Virus record (IMG/VR): IMGVR_UViG_3300047459_000157
Coordinates: 1-64,000 of that record
Reading direction: 5' to 3' (one strand)
Origin: a virus
Length of the DNA: 64,000 nucleotides
Numbering within the stretch: the first letter of the stretch is position 1; every line of letters starts with the position of its first letter. The notes beneath the pieces are model-generated. The model searched no databases, was not told the origin of the DNA, and saw only the letters and a list, made by a program, of their open reading frames with translations. Position numbers and translations under genes: made by a program. Below are positions 38,201 to 47,097 of this stretch, piece after piece.

Positions 38201-41200
38201 ATAAGACAAGGTACTAAAAACGGTTTTTATAAAAAAGACGGAGATAATAAAACTAAATATCTTATACCAGATAACATGAAGAAAAACCAGAAGGTTTACA
38301 CTGGTGTTCATGAGTTAGGACATGATGTGTTTGAAGATATAGCTAGAAAAGATGATTTCTTTTTTGATGACATGTCTGATGCTATATTAGATTATACGAG
38401 TAAAGCTAACCCAGGTCTGTATAATAGATTATTAGTTAGATCAAAAGCTAAAGGTTCTGAAGAACTAGTAATGGAATTTTTAGAAGATATTGCGGAGGGT
38501 AGAATAAACTTAGAAAAAGAAGGTTATTTATCTGGAATACTAGGTTATGTAGTAAATAAAAAATCTGATATACCAATACCTTTTCAAAGTAAACAAGATA
38601 CTGTAGAGTGGTTAACGTCTCTTGCTAAAAAACTAAAAGACGGTGATATAAACAAAACCGCTTTGAAAAATGATATAGCAGCTGCTAGAAGACAAAGAAA
38701 AGGTGATAGAGTTAAGAAAAAAATAACTGATAAAGATGTTGAAATAAAATCATCTGATTCACAAATTGTAACTGATATATATAATGAAAAAGGTGTTAAC
38801 GGCGCTTTTGAAATTATAGAAAAATATAGAGGTATGGCTAATAAGTTAGCTAACAAATACAGAGAAGTACCTGGTTACGAAACTTATAAAGACGATTTAA
38901 TACAAGAGATACTAACTGGTGAAAGAGGTGTATACGGTATGATAACTAAATACAACCCTAAATCAGGTGTGCCTTTAGCTGCTTATATAAATAAGTATAT
39001 TAAATCAAGAACTATAGAAGCTGCTAATAAGATATTAAAAACTAACTTTGAGTTAGATGTTAGCGAAGCAAGAGGTGTTGCTGCTGCTGAGTCTGAAGTA
39101 TCTATAGACAATCAGGTACAAAGAAACTCTAAGCTACGAAGACAATTAAATATACCTAACGCTGTTATAACTAAAATAAAAGCTGCGGTAGAAAAAACAT
39201 TTGGTACTAGGTTACCTGATATTAATTCTAAAGACTTTAAAAAATCTTTACAAGATAGTTATAGAACAGAGTTGTTTAAAACTATAAAAACCCTTATAGG
39301 TACTAGAACTAAGTTTAAAAATTATTTAGACAAAAACTTTGAAGCTATATACAAAGCTTTACCACAATCTGTTATAAACAAAAGATTCAAACCGTTTGCA
39401 GAAAACACTGGTAAAAGAGAAAAGACACCACAAGGTAACGCTATATTTAAAAAGAAAAACATAACCAAAGAAGAGTTTATAAATTATTTCTTAGGTGACA
39501 ATGTTGGTAATTCAACTAAGGGCACTAGAAAAGATGCGTTAGCAGAAGCATTAGCTCAAGAACTAGCTTTTGATGCTACTATGGAAATAGTACAAAGCCC
39601 TGAGGTAAGACAAAGAAGAGCTATGATAGCAGAGCTTGATGGTAATGCTATTATGGATAATGACATTGCTGTTATAGCTAAACAAATAGATAGAGATCCT
39701 TCAGTAAAATTCTCTGATATATCTGTTCCAAAAGGTATTGATCCAAAATCATATATTGAAAACACATTTATACCTCAATCAGAAACTCTTGCTCAATTAG
39801 TAAGAGATAAAGGATATGAAGAGGTTTATAGTAATTCTTTACTTGAACAAGGTTTCAATAAAGATGTTTGGAAATTTGTAGATAAATTAATTAAAGAAGG
39901 TAAGATAGATTCTGATGGTAATGTTAAATGGAAAGCGTGGGCTAAAAATAGTCCGATAAAAGAAGTTAACGGTATATATGATGTAATAAATGAAAGAGGA
40001 GCTTTAACGAACAAAAGTAGTAAAACGTTAAGAGATAATTATTTAAAAGACGTAAAGATACTTGCTAAAGATTTAGGTAGTGATATAATGAATCTTTTTG
40101 GTAAAGACATGGAACTACTAGGTTTTGTGTATAGATTATTAGATCCAGCAGAAAATAAAAAAGATGGAACAAAAGGTCGATACTTTAAAGATAAAGAATC
40201 ATTAAAGAAAGATTTAAAAAGTAAATTAAACTTACCTTTTGAAGTTGATGACGTTAGGTTGATGAACATTAAGTTTGATTTGTTTAAGAAAATACAAAAA
40301 ATACTTAATCAAGATACTACTAGAAAAAAGAAGTTAGATCAAATAAAAGAATTAAAAGATGAAATTGACAACGCTAACGTTGCTAATATTGAATTAGGTA
40401 TACATATAGCTAAATCAATGGCTAAAGGCAAAATGACTGATGTAGGTATATACGACATGCTACAAGCTCAAAGCAATATTGTCGGTGGTTTAAAAGGTAC
40501 ATCAAGATTAGACTTTATACAAATATTAGACGGATCTCAAGCTGTAGGTAAAAACTATACTAAACACCCTAAGTATAAAGAAGTAAAAAAGTTTATAAAA
40601 GATAAGTTTCCTGACAAAACACCTGCTGAAGTAGAAAGCGCTGTTAAATCAGTATTAAGACCTAAGGGTGAGCACGTTGGTGCTTGGTTAAAAACAGCAC
40701 AAAAAATTGCTGATGCAATATTTAACTTTAGATATAACAAAAAAGGATTAAGTGAAGCTGAGTTAGAAAATAGATTAGACAAAGAACTAAGAGAAGCTTA
40801 TAAAGACCATACACAATATTTAACAGATGTTTATGATACTAAAGCTATAGACAAACTACAAATCATTAAAGGTAAGGTTGTTATAGCTGGTTCAACAAGT
40901 GGTAAAGCTTTAGCTAGATTAGAAAACACAATTGCTGAAGGTATATTTGGTGAGTCTCGTGTTGAAAGATCTGCTAAGCTTAAAGCTGAATATGAACTAG
41001 GGCTTAAGTTTTCTTCAACAGGTAATACTAATAACTACGTTAATGTTAAAAGTAAACTAGATTTAATAAATGCTGTTAGAGCTTTACAAGCAAATCCTAA
41101 TCAACCTCAAAAAGGTATTAGTGTTCTAGACTTTGATGACACATTGGCAAATACAAATAGTCAAGTTATAGTTAATATGCCTGACGGTACTACAAAAGAA

Positions 41201-43891
41201 ATAAACGCTACAGAGTTTGCATTGCAGTCAGCAACTCTTGAAGCTATGGGTGCTGAGTTTGACTTTAGTCAGTTTAACCAAGTAATAGACGGTAAGAAAG
41301 GTCCTTTCTATAATAAAGCAAAATCTCTAAGAGATAAATTTGGTAACACAGATATATTTGTTTTAACTGCTAGACCACAAGCCGCAGCAAGTGCTATACA
41401 CGCATTCATGAAAGGTATAGGTTTAGAAATACCTATAGAAAACATAACAGGTTTAGAAAATGGTACTGCAGACGCAAAAGCAATGTGGATGCTAGATAAA
41501 GCAGCTAATGGTTATAATGACTTTTTATTTGCTGATGATGCTATAAAAAATGTTAAAGCTGTTAAACAGATATTAGATGCTGTTGATGTTAAATCAAAAG
41601 TATATCAAGCTGGTAGAGTAAATCAAAAAGGTCAACCTAATTTAAAGTTTAGCGAAACAAGTACGCAAACTAAGAGTGATATACTTAATAAAATGATACA
41701 GGATAAAAAAGGTATATCTGCTAAAGCTAGATATTCTGATGCTGTTGCTAAACTAAAAGGTTCTAAAGTTGGTGGATTTAAGTTTTACTTACCACCATCT
41801 GCTCAAGACTTTGCTTTAGCTTTATATAACTTCTTACCAAAAGGTAAACAAGGTAACGCAGCTTGGAAGTTTTTCCTTGACACATTAATAAAACCTTATA
41901 ACAGAGGTGTTGCTGCTTTAGATATTGCTAGAGAACAAGTAGGTATTGACTATGACGCTTTGTTAAAAGATTTTAAAAACGTTAAAAAGAATTTAAACAA
42001 AGAAGTACCTAACAGTGCTTTTACATATCAACAAGCGGTTAGAGTTTACTTATGGCAAAAAGCTGGTTTCAATATACCTGGTATAGCTAAAAGAGATTTG
42101 TTATCTATTAATAGAATTATGAAAGCAGATCCTGAATTAAAAGCGTTTGCTGATAAACTAAGTAAACTAACAGGTATAAAAGAAGGTTATGTTAAACCTG
42201 GCGAACATTGGGTTGCTGAGTCTATTTTATCTGATTTAGCTAGTATAACTGATAAAGTTGGTAGAGCTCAGTTTTTAAAAGAGTTTACAGAAAATGTAGA
42301 TGAAGTATTTGACAAAGATAATCTAAATAAAATAGAAGCTATATTTGGTAAAGCACTAAGAGATTCTTTAGAAGATAGTATATACCGTATGAAAACCGGT
42401 AGCAATAGACAGTTTGGTTCAAATAAACAGTTGAATGACTTTATGATGTGGATCAACAACTCTGTTGGTGCTACTATGTTTATAAACTTTAGATCTGCAA
42501 CATTACAGTCTTTATCTTTATTTAACTATATAAACTACGGTGATAATAATATATTTAAAGCTGCAGCGGCTTTTGCTAACCTACCTAATTATGTAAAACA
42601 TGTTGTAAAAATATTTAATTCACCTAAGCTAAAACAAAGAAGAACTGGTTTAAAGCTTAATGTACAAGAAGCTGAAATGGCAGAAGCAGCTAATAGCGGT
42701 GGTTTCAAAGGTATGTTAGCTTATTTATTAAAGATAGGTTTTACACCTACAAGAGCTGTTGATAGTTTAGCTATTGCAACTGGTGGTGCTACTTTTCTTA
42801 TAAACAGAACTAAAACATACATAAAGCAAGGCATGCCTAAAGCTGAAGCTGAAGCAAAAGCATTTGAAGATTTTTCTGAAGTAACAGAAAGAAACCAGCA
42901 GTCTGCGGATCCTTCTAAAATATCACCATTACAAGCTGGTCCATTAGGTAGAACGGTTTTTGCTTGGCAAAATACACCTTTCCAGTATAATAGAGTTATG
43001 AAAATGGCAGGTTTAGATTTAGTAAATAGAAGAATAACACCTCCTTACAAAACTCAATACCAAAGTGATATGTCTAATATTGGTAAAATAGTATACTATG
43101 GAGCTTTACAAAACTTTATATTCAATGCTATGCAGACAGGTTTATTCGCGTTGTTCTTTGATGAAGATGATTTAGCAGATAATGAAAAACAATTAGCTAA
43201 AGAGTATGGTCAAAAGTTTAGAGCGGTAAATCAAATGGGTGATACAATACTTAGAGGATCTGGTTTACCTGGAGCTATAGTATCTACTATTAAAAATATA
43301 CTACTACAGTATCACGCGCAAGAAAAGAAAGGTTGGAACGCTGATCACACATATACATTGATAGAAGCTATAAACATGTCACCTACATTAGGTAGTAAAG
43401 CAAGGTTAATGTACTCAGGTATACAAACTTACAAGTTTGAAAAAGATGTTATAAACGCTAGAGGATTAGCATTAGATAGTCCATTGTGGGATATTATAGG
43501 TGCTGAAACTCAAGCAGCAACAAACATACCTTTAAGTAAAGCTATACTGTTGTTAAGAAATATACAAGGTAGCTTACAAGAAAGACATGCTACTTGGCAA
43601 AGAGTTGCTGTTGCTATGGGTTGGCCATATTATCAAATGAATATGGAGTTATACCCTGAACACGAAGATATAAAAACTCAAGCAAAAGAAGTACGTAAAG
43701 AACAGGGTAAGATAAAAGCTAAAGAAACTAGAGAGAGAAACAAAAAGATTAAAGACGCTGCGGAAGCATTTATATTAGACAATATGTCTTGGGCTGAAGA
43801 AGATGAATACTATGATTTATCCGGTAAAGAAAGACGTGCTTGGATGAAAAAGAAAGTAGATGAATATCTAAATAATCAAGAAAACAAGTGA
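35231..43891 (+). CDS. Giant polyvalent internal protein (metallopeptidase, sigma-2-like, HAD)
   Basis: A 2886-residue multi-domain protein probably ejected with the genome. Recognisable pieces: hydrophobic, possibly membrane-inserting segments near 510-550 and 600-660; a zinc-peptidase motif VHELGH (His1027-His1031); a sigma-70 region 2-like stretch at about 1197-1265 (DDLIQEILTGERGVYGMITK, then YNPKSGVPLAAYINKYIKSR); a HAD hydrolase-type domain beginning VLDFDDTLAN (Asp1967) with VLTARPQA near 2045 and LFADDAIKNV near 2105; and a C-terminal helical region about 2400-2750. This architecture matches the polyvalent proteins of phages. The protease, sigma-like and HAD parts may act on host targets early in infection. 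Confidence 0.7.
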   Translation: MSDFYVSSVTGEPIAKEQAQSKAKELGVTLDEYLDSYNYELALPNEADTDNNVVDNTVPEYVEPEPIALDPNTPDPSDQMFDAFELEPGEQELQDENLINKRTAKRRELFDNIEEEEAVSLLKSYFPDFKFEEATVWASSTGFPSTDAVRVTSPDGENSIKLELDIGMFDIDPYMKNEDGTPYSHIDGNYEKLKKFIKEHSVDVEGTLAAQANIGDTEIGIQDTRQTTTQLPRSGVTVTSEETYIKEYKTVSEIYNTSHLEGGAKIDDSDITAINEKYKYDPTTGTYDLSIFDTEKRKRTSGGYASPTTGIVTGSSVVEYDYQPYEAELEATRKQLTARSESSDYEFTEEDVKKFTAMNMRSQDITEKKAYVLEQFIDSQPESTQGIMQAYNLQESDKAQKESIKKSVLAENKLNEAVEKQKFMEGYIDWYQNPNQTWDFPDDYQGEVIQLANGKITPKDQYLNFINFSQQHADLIEEANSLQREAHASADQVADREAQWDLLRRDYDVWSKSGANIALGTTDILVGGAYMAHKLARFIPGVGLPSILLDDIVDDAAADYYGWSQEAREDYQRDIKFEDAFSDGNFGEFFMAEMSKQIPILASIIASGGTYAPYVVGTYSGGQEWMRLEHSNKYYGTDYGEGEMFMRSVGYGTAESVLGTLPTVWILGRGSKIMTQKFGQEWIKGAGKQYRRKMAGETLLASPMIEAGSEALTSLSQNMISYAAGDLHYSQLTQGMDHAGFVGGLMGLTLGGSQFAVGAATASITSSANLEQILDLQERYRNLEDKTSPEAKQVIRDMDNLYRAEKAKLDNIDEEGKRGYDAATRLQAEILAEAREIEASDKSNKQKQKELKDKLDKFNSLQFQRDTYRNKDSFGNAFAVLETNDKDLFDELRQKAIRSFDGKIPTEDQIKETMEKLYYDDRVDKQIEKDIDLNKRLGKSLNIVDVQGAVDVVRDIINSIKNNKDNLDENGKLTKEKQDQINQLEQEINSIRQGTKNGFYKKDGDNKTKYLIPDNMKKNQKVYTGVHELGHDVFEDIARKDDFFFDDMSDAILDYTSKANPGLYNRLLVRSKAKGSEELVMEFLEDIAEGRINLEKEGYLSGILGYVVNKKSDIPIPFQSKQDTVEWLTSLAKKLKDGDINKTALKNDIAAARRQRKGDRVKKKITDKDVEIKSSDSQIVTDIYNEKGVNGAFEIIEKYRGMANKLANKYREVPGYETYKDDLIQEILTGERGVYGMITKYNPKSGVPLAAYINKYIKSRTIEAANKILKTNFELDVSEARGVAAAESEVSIDNQVQRNSKLRRQLNIPNAVITKIKAAVEKTFGTRLPDINSKDFKKSLQDSYRTELFKTIKTLIGTRTKFKNYLDKNFEAIYKALPQSVINKRFKPFAENTGKREKTPQGNAIFKKKNITKEEFINYFLGDNVGNSTKGTRKDALAEALAQELAFDATMEIVQSPEVRQRRAMIAELDGNAIMDNDIAVIAKQIDRDPSVKFSDISVPKGIDPKSYIENTFIPQSETLAQLVRDKGYEEVYSNSLLEQGFNKDVWKFVDKLIKEGKIDSDGNVKWKAWAKNSPIKEVNGIYDVINERGALTNKSSKTLRDNYLKDVKILAKDLGSDIMNLFGKDMELLGFVYRLLDPAENKKDGTKGRYFKDKESLKKDLKSKLNLPFEVDDVRLMNIKFDLFKKIQKILNQDTTRKKKLDQIKELKDEIDNANVANIELGIHIAKSMAKGKMTDVGIYDMLQAQSNIVGGLKGTSRLDFIQILDGSQAVGKNYTKHPKYKEVKKFIKDKFPDKTPAEVESAVKSVLRPKGEHVGAWLKTAQKIADAIFNFRYNKKGLSEAELENRLDKELREAYKDHTQYLTDVYDTKAIDKLQIIKGKVVIAGSTSGKALARLENTIAEGIFGESRVERSAKLKAEYELGLKFSSTGNTNNYVNVKSKLDLINAVRALQANPNQPQKGISVLDFDDTLANTNSQVIVNMPDGTTKEINATEFALQSATLEAMGAEFDFSQFNQVIDGKKGPFYNKAKSLRDKFGNTDIFVLTARPQAAASAIHAFMKGIGLEIPIENITGLENGTADAKAMWMLDKAANGYNDFLFADDAIKNVKAVKQILDAVDVKSKVYQAGRVNQKGQPNLKFSETSTQTKSDILNKMIQDKKGISAKARYSDAVAKLKGSKVGGFKFYLPPSAQDFALALYNFLPKGKQGNAAWKFFLDTLIKPYNRGVAALDIAREQVGIDYDALLKDFKNVKKNLNKEVPNSAFTYQQAVRVYLWQKAGFNIPGIAKRDLLSINRIMKADPELKAFADKLSKLTGIKEGYVKPGEHWVAESILSDLASITDKVGRAQFLKEFTENVDEVFDKDNLNKIEAIFGKALRDSLEDSIYRMKTGSNRQFGSNKQLNDFMMWINNSVGATMFINFRSATLQSLSLFNYINYGDNNIFKAAAAFANLPNYVKHVVKIFNSPKLKQRRTGLKLNVQEAEMAEAANSGGFKGMLAYLLKIGFTPTRAVDSLAIATGGATFLINRTKTYIKQGMPKAEAEAKAFEDFSEVTERNQQSADPSKISPLQAGPLGRTVFAWQNTPFQYNRVMKMAGLDLVNRRITPPYKTQYQSDMSNIGKIVYYGALQNFIFNAMQTGLFALFFDEDDLADNEKQLAKEYGQKFRAVNQMGDTILRGSGLPGAIVSTIKNILLQYHAQEKKGWNADHTYTLIEAINMSPTLGSKARLMYSGIQTYKFEKDVINARGLALDSPLWDIIGAETQAATNIPLSKAILLLRNIQGSLQERHATWQRVAVAMGWPYYQMNMELYPEHEDIKTQAKEVRKEQGKIKAKETRERNKKIKDAAEAFILDNMSWAEEDEYYDLSGKERRAWMKKKVDEYLNNQENK

Positions 43892-43915
43892 TAATAAAAG
43901 AATAACGACTTAACT

Positions 43916-45094
43916 ATGAAAAAACTACTATTAATTGTAGCACTGCTGATCTCTAGCAATGCTGAAGCACAATTTTTTAAAGAATTATACAAAGATTTCC
44001 TTAAGTACGGAACGTTCTATACCGCCGGTAATATAGAGAACGCTAGGTTGGTCCAACCTAATTACTTCATACGTACAGATCCTGAAGATTTTTATGGCAT
44101 ACCACAAGTAGAAGACAGAGCAGACTACCACCCTTTCAATTATAGATATGGTTTTGGTATTCGTAAGTTAGCTAGGTTTGATTATGAAATAAAACCTGGT
44201 AACTTTTGGACAGGTAACCAAAAGGTAGAAAAACAAATAGGTTTATCAGCACCTACATCAGCTGTACAAGGATTAGAATATTTATTACACTGGGAAAAAG
44301 AAAGATTTAACGGTGATAAATTTGAAAACAAAAGGTTATTTGTAAGACACACAGGAGACTATCACATAGCTAAGTTTGAAGCTAGAGAAACTGGTAAAAT
44401 AAATTTTCAATACATGTCTGGTGAATTAAGAGCCAGGTTACCTATTGGTAAGAAACTTAGTATATCTGCTGGTGCAATATATAGAACACATCAACGTCCT
44501 TACGGTTATAATCCAGTAGAAATATGGTTAAACGAACAAGATGAAAATGGTGATGCTGTAAACCCATGGTACACTCTAGGTTTTGAGTATGGTTATGATG
44601 ACATATACTATTCACAAAATGATGAGTTTGGTAACTCAACATATGACTGGTATTGGGTTAACGAACAAGGAGATATTGTGGCTTATACCGATGCTGATTT
44701 TAGAGACAGAATAATGCCTGGTTTATTGAATAGATACAATCAAGAAGCTTGGGCTGATCTTGATGCTTTTGGTGAAGTTGCTCCAGTCATCGGTGCAGAC
44801 TTTTACCATTACAAAAATAACTTTTGGCTACACGCTTATGGTAGCTGGATATTACCTTACCACAAATATATACAAGGTAATGAAGATTTCAGCTATTTAC
44901 ACAGAAACAGCTGGGGTAAAGGTGGACACAATAACTTATTAGACGGTGAACAATGGAGTGACTATCAAGCTGGTTTAGTACTTGGAGTTAAGATTAGCAA
45001 ATCAATCGGTTTGTTTGTTGAAGGAGAGTATACTAAATTTTGGGACACTGAAATGTTCAATTCAAACTTTGGAATTAATTATACATTTAGATAG
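43916..45094 (+). CDS. Secreted outer-membrane beta-barrel-like protein
   Basis: A 392-residue protein with a cleavable signal peptide (MKKLLLIVALLISSNAEAQ) and alternating strands (FELYKDFLKYGTF-type, then GLEYLLHWEKERF, KFEARETGKINFQYMSG, KLSISAGAIYRTHQRPYG). It ends GINYTFR, the Phe-Arg/aromatic C-terminus of outer-membrane barrels. It would be made in the cell late and placed in the host outer membrane, perhaps to block superinfection or modify the surface (inference). An outer-membrane protein in a phage structural region is uncommon. Confidence 0.65.
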   Translation: MKKLLLIVALLISSNAEAQFFKELYKDFLKYGTFYTAGNIENARLVQPNYFIRTDPEDFYGIPQVEDRADYHPFNYRYGFGIRKLARFDYEIKPGNFWTGNQKVEKQIGLSAPTSAVQGLEYLLHWEKERFNGDKFENKRLFVRHTGDYHIAKFEARETGKINFQYMSGELRARLPIGKKLSISAGAIYRTHQRPYGYNPVEIWLNEQDENGDAVNPWYTLGFEYGYDDIYYSQNDEFGNSTYDWYWVNEQGDIVAYTDADFRDRIMPGLLNRYNQEAWADLDAFGEVAPVIGADFYHYKNNFWLHAYGSWILPYHKYIQGNEDFSYLHRNSWGKGGHNNLLDGEQWSDYQAGLVLGVKISKSIGLFVEGEYTKFWDTEMFNSNFGINYTFR

Positions 45095-45096
45095 TC

Positions 45097-45381
45097 ATGG
45101 CAAAACAAATAGGCGAAGAAACAAAGGTAACATTAGATTTAAAAACATTAGGACTTATAGGAGCAGGCGTATTTAGCTTGGCTGCTATGTGGTTCGCTTT
45201 ACAAGCTGATATAGCTTTAGCAAAAGAGTTGCCTGAACCAGTAATAGATAGAATAGAGTATGATCTAAAAGACGAGTTGATTCGCCAGACAATACTTGAC
45301 ACACAAGAAGATGTTGAGGCGATGAGAGATCAATTAGATAAAATTGATGAAAGATTATACGAAATACAAAAAAACAAATAA
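45097..45381 (+). CDS. Membrane-anchored coiled-coil protein, spanin-like
   Basis: A 94-residue protein: short cytoplasmic tail, one membrane segment (LGLIGAGVFSLAAMWFALQ, residues about 19-37), then acidic coiled-coil (LDTQEDVEAMRDQLDKIDER) outside. This is the layout of inner-membrane spanin (Rz) subunits, and a peptidase and lipoprotein gene follow within 1.5 kb. Assigned by topology and context. Confidence 0.5.
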   Translation: MAKQIGEETKVTLDLKTLGLIGAGVFSLAAMWFALQADIALAKELPEPVIDRIEYDLKDELIRQTILDTQEDVEAMRDQLDKIDERLYEIQKNK

Positions 45382-45382
45382 C

Positions 45383-45793
45383 ATGAAATATTTAATTTTA
45401 ATTTTAATTCCATTTATATCATTAGGTCAGGTTGATGTACCAGAGGAGTATTGGTTAAATGATTCTAACTTTGAAGATAAAATAAAAGAACATAAAGCAT
45501 TTGGTGATGATCAATCACTACCAGTTGTTGTGGAGTTTTGGGCTAAATTTAATGAAGCTAATTGTTTTGCTGAGTGGCAACAAATAGAAGATGCAACTTA
45601 TTATAGAGTTAACATAGCTGAAGCACCAGAAGCAAAGAAAAAATATAGAGTACGTATGGCACCTACAATAATAATATTTAAAGGTGGTATAAAAGAAACA
45701 GTTTTTAAAGCAGGATTAGACCTTGAATTACCTGCTGGTTTAAAAGAAATTCAAGAGAGTATTAACGAAGTCAACACGGCTTCTAAATTTTAA
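45383..45793 (+). CDS. Secreted thioredoxin-fold protein, degenerate active site
   Basis: Start at the ATG giving MKYLILILIPFISLGQVD, a clear signal peptide (cleavage near Gly-Gln). The mature part has a thioredoxin-like core: VVVEFWAKFNEANCFAEWQQ, then YRVNIAEAPEAKKKYRVR and MAPTIIIFKGGIKETVFKAG (with the conserved cis-Pro-type M-A-P-T). The usual WCxxC is replaced by KFNEANCF, with one Cys, so it cannot be a standard disulfide oxidoreductase. A periplasmic role is inferred from the signal peptide. Confidence 0.6.
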   Translation: MKYLILILIPFISLGQVDVPEEYWLNDSNFEDKIKEHKAFGDDQSLPVVVEFWAKFNEANCFAEWQQIEDATYYRVNIAEAPEAKKKYRVRMAPTIIIFKGGIKETVFKAGLDLELPAGLKEIQESINEVNTASKF

Positions 45794-45797
45794 AATT

Positions 45798-45833
45798 ATG
45801 TGTCCATTTTGTGAAATATGTATTTGTAAATAA
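45798..45833 (+). CDS. Candidate 11-residue cysteine-rich micropeptide
   Basis: ATG TGT CCA TTT TGT GAA ATA TGT ATT TGT AAA TAA encodes MCPFCEICICK, with four Cys (C-x2-C-x2-C-x-C). It fits exactly between the thioredoxin-like stop (45793) and the next ATG (45840), has its own AAATT leader, and is too short for usual gene finders. It may bind a metal or redox partner. It is a proposal, not a proof. Confidence 0.35.
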   Translation: MCPFCEICICK

Positions 45834-45839
45834 TAAATT

Positions 45840-45980
45840 ATGTGGAAATTAACTAAAGAGTATTGGAAAGATATGTGGGTGTTGCTTTGGAACAAGACCA
45901 CTGTAGATGATATTATAATAGCTAAAGCTAAAAACATCAAAGCAAAAGCTAAAGCTATCAAAGAAGTAATAAAAAAATAA
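45840..45980 (+). CDS. Small basic helical protein (46 aa)
   Basis: Begins MWKLTKEYWKDMWVLLWNKT, a Trp-rich amphipathic N-terminal helix, and continues with a Lys/Ala repeat (IAKAKNIKAKAKAIKEVIKK). This is the layout of a membrane-interacting small protein. Its stop overlaps the next ATG by one base (TAATG), indicating a real coupled gene that short-ORF filters miss. Function unknown; a lysis-related peptide is possible. Confidence 0.5.
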   Translation: MWKLTKEYWKDMWVLLWNKTTVDDIIIAKAKNIKAKAKAIKEVIKK

Positions 45981-46441
45981 TGCAAAGAATAAGTAAACAC
46001 GTAAGTTACAAGGAAGGCGTGTATAGCATAACTGCGCTAAGATTAGGTTTAAAAAACGATCCCTCTGACGATCATCTATATAACATGATAAAGGTTTCAG
46101 AAAATGTGTTTGAACCTCTTAGAACTCACGTAGGAGGTCCTATAAAGATAAATTCGTTTTATCGTGGACCTGAACTTAATAAAGCTATTGGCGGATCAGC
46201 TAAATCACAGCATTGTCACGGACAAGCAATTGATATTGATGATACATTTGGCCACGCTTCTAACGCAGAGATGTTTAATTGGATAAAAGCTAATTGCGAT
46301 TACGATCAAATGATATGGGAATTTGGTACTGATGAAAACCCAAACTGGGTACATGTCAGTTACGTTAGCGAAGAAGCAAATAGAAAAAGATGTTTAAAAG
46401 CTTACCGTAAAGACGGTAAAACTAAATATATGGTAATATGA
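45980..46441 (+). CDS. Endolysin-like M15 peptidase
   Basis: A 153-residue zinc peptidase of the M15A/D-Ala-D-Ala carboxypeptidase-like family, which cuts peptidoglycan cross-links. The zinc site is SQHCHGQAIDID (His78, Asp85) with a third ligand in WVHVSY (His125). The N-terminus IKINSFYRGPELNKAIGGSA is the substrate-side loop typical of the family. No signal peptide is present, so it would need the holin for access to the cell wall. It is followed by a lipoprotein gene overlapping by four bases. Confidence 0.85.
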   Translation: MQRISKHVSYKEGVYSITALRLGLKNDPSDDHLYNMIKVSENVFEPLRTHVGGPIKINSFYRGPELNKAIGGSAKSQHCHGQAIDIDDTFGHASNAEMFNWIKANCDYDQMIWEFGTDENPNWVHVSYVSEEANRKRCLKAYRKDGKTKYMVI

Positions 46442-46866
46442 CAGATACACAAAGAGACAAAGGAAGAGTAATAGCTATACTTACTTTATTAAGTATAATG
46501 TTATTTGCTATGCTATCTGGTTGTTCACCTTATTACTATAAATCAAATCAACCTAAAGTAACACACGTACTCGCTTTAACAGAAGAAGGAGATACTTTAA
46601 AAATACCAATTAATTCTATTAAACCTAATGTAATATATAATGTAATAGGTTATGATTACTACAGGCCTTACAACCATAACTATTATTGGAGACCTTATAA
46701 TCATAATTATAATAATTATAAACCAAACAACAATGCACATGGTAATAGCAACTATAATAATAACAGTTCTAACAATACGCCAACTAATACGACACCTACG
46801 ATCAAACCAGCAGGATCGGTAACACCACCAAATCCAGTAATCGTTAATCCAAGAAAAAATAATTAA
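46438..46866 (+). CDS. Lipoprotein, probable outer spanin
   Basis: Signal sequence AILTLLSIMLFAMLSGC ends in a lipobox (LSGC, Cys at about 29). The mature part is Tyr/Asn/Pro-rich (NHNYYWRPYNHNYNNYKPNN, TPTNTTPTIKPAGSVTPPNP). Proline-rich lipoproteins next to an endolysin are typical Rz1-type outer spanins. A surface lipoprotein with another role is possible. The start overlaps the upstream stop (ATGA). Confidence 0.55.
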   Translation: MTDTQRDKGRVIAILTLLSIMLFAMLSGCSPYYYKSNQPKVTHVLALTEEGDTLKIPINSIKPNVIYNVIGYDYYRPYNHNYYWRPYNHNYNNYKPNNNAHGNSNYNNNSSNNTPTNTTPTIKPAGSVTPPNPVIVNPRKNN

Positions 46867-46867
46867 T

Positions 46868-47095
46868 ATGGGAAAGAAAGGTTTATGGGCAAATATCCAT
46901 GCAAAAAGAAAAAGAGGAGAATCACCAGCGAAACCTGGAGATAAGAATTATCCAACTGATAAAGCTTTAAAAGACTCACAAGCAAAAAAACATAATCACA
47001 ACGTATCTATGACACCATTCAAAAGATGTTGGAAAGGATATAAAGCTGTGAAAGGTAAAAAAGCATATTCGCCTGGTAGTTGTAAAAAAGCATAA
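46868..47095 (+). CDS. Small basic GLWANIHAKRKR-type protein
   Basis: A 75-residue basic protein. The N-terminal GKKGLWANIHAKRKRGESPA is a conserved motif I associate with many tailed marine phages; the C-terminus has two Cys and Lys-rich ends (FKRCWKGYKAVKGKKAYSPG). Function unknown, likely DNA- or virion-associated. It begins two bases after the lipoprotein stop. Confidence 0.65.
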   Translation: MGKKGLWANIHAKRKRGESPAKPGDKNYPTDKALKDSQAKKHNHNVSMTPFKRCWKGYKAVKGKKAYSPGSCKKA

Positions 47096-47097
47096 CA

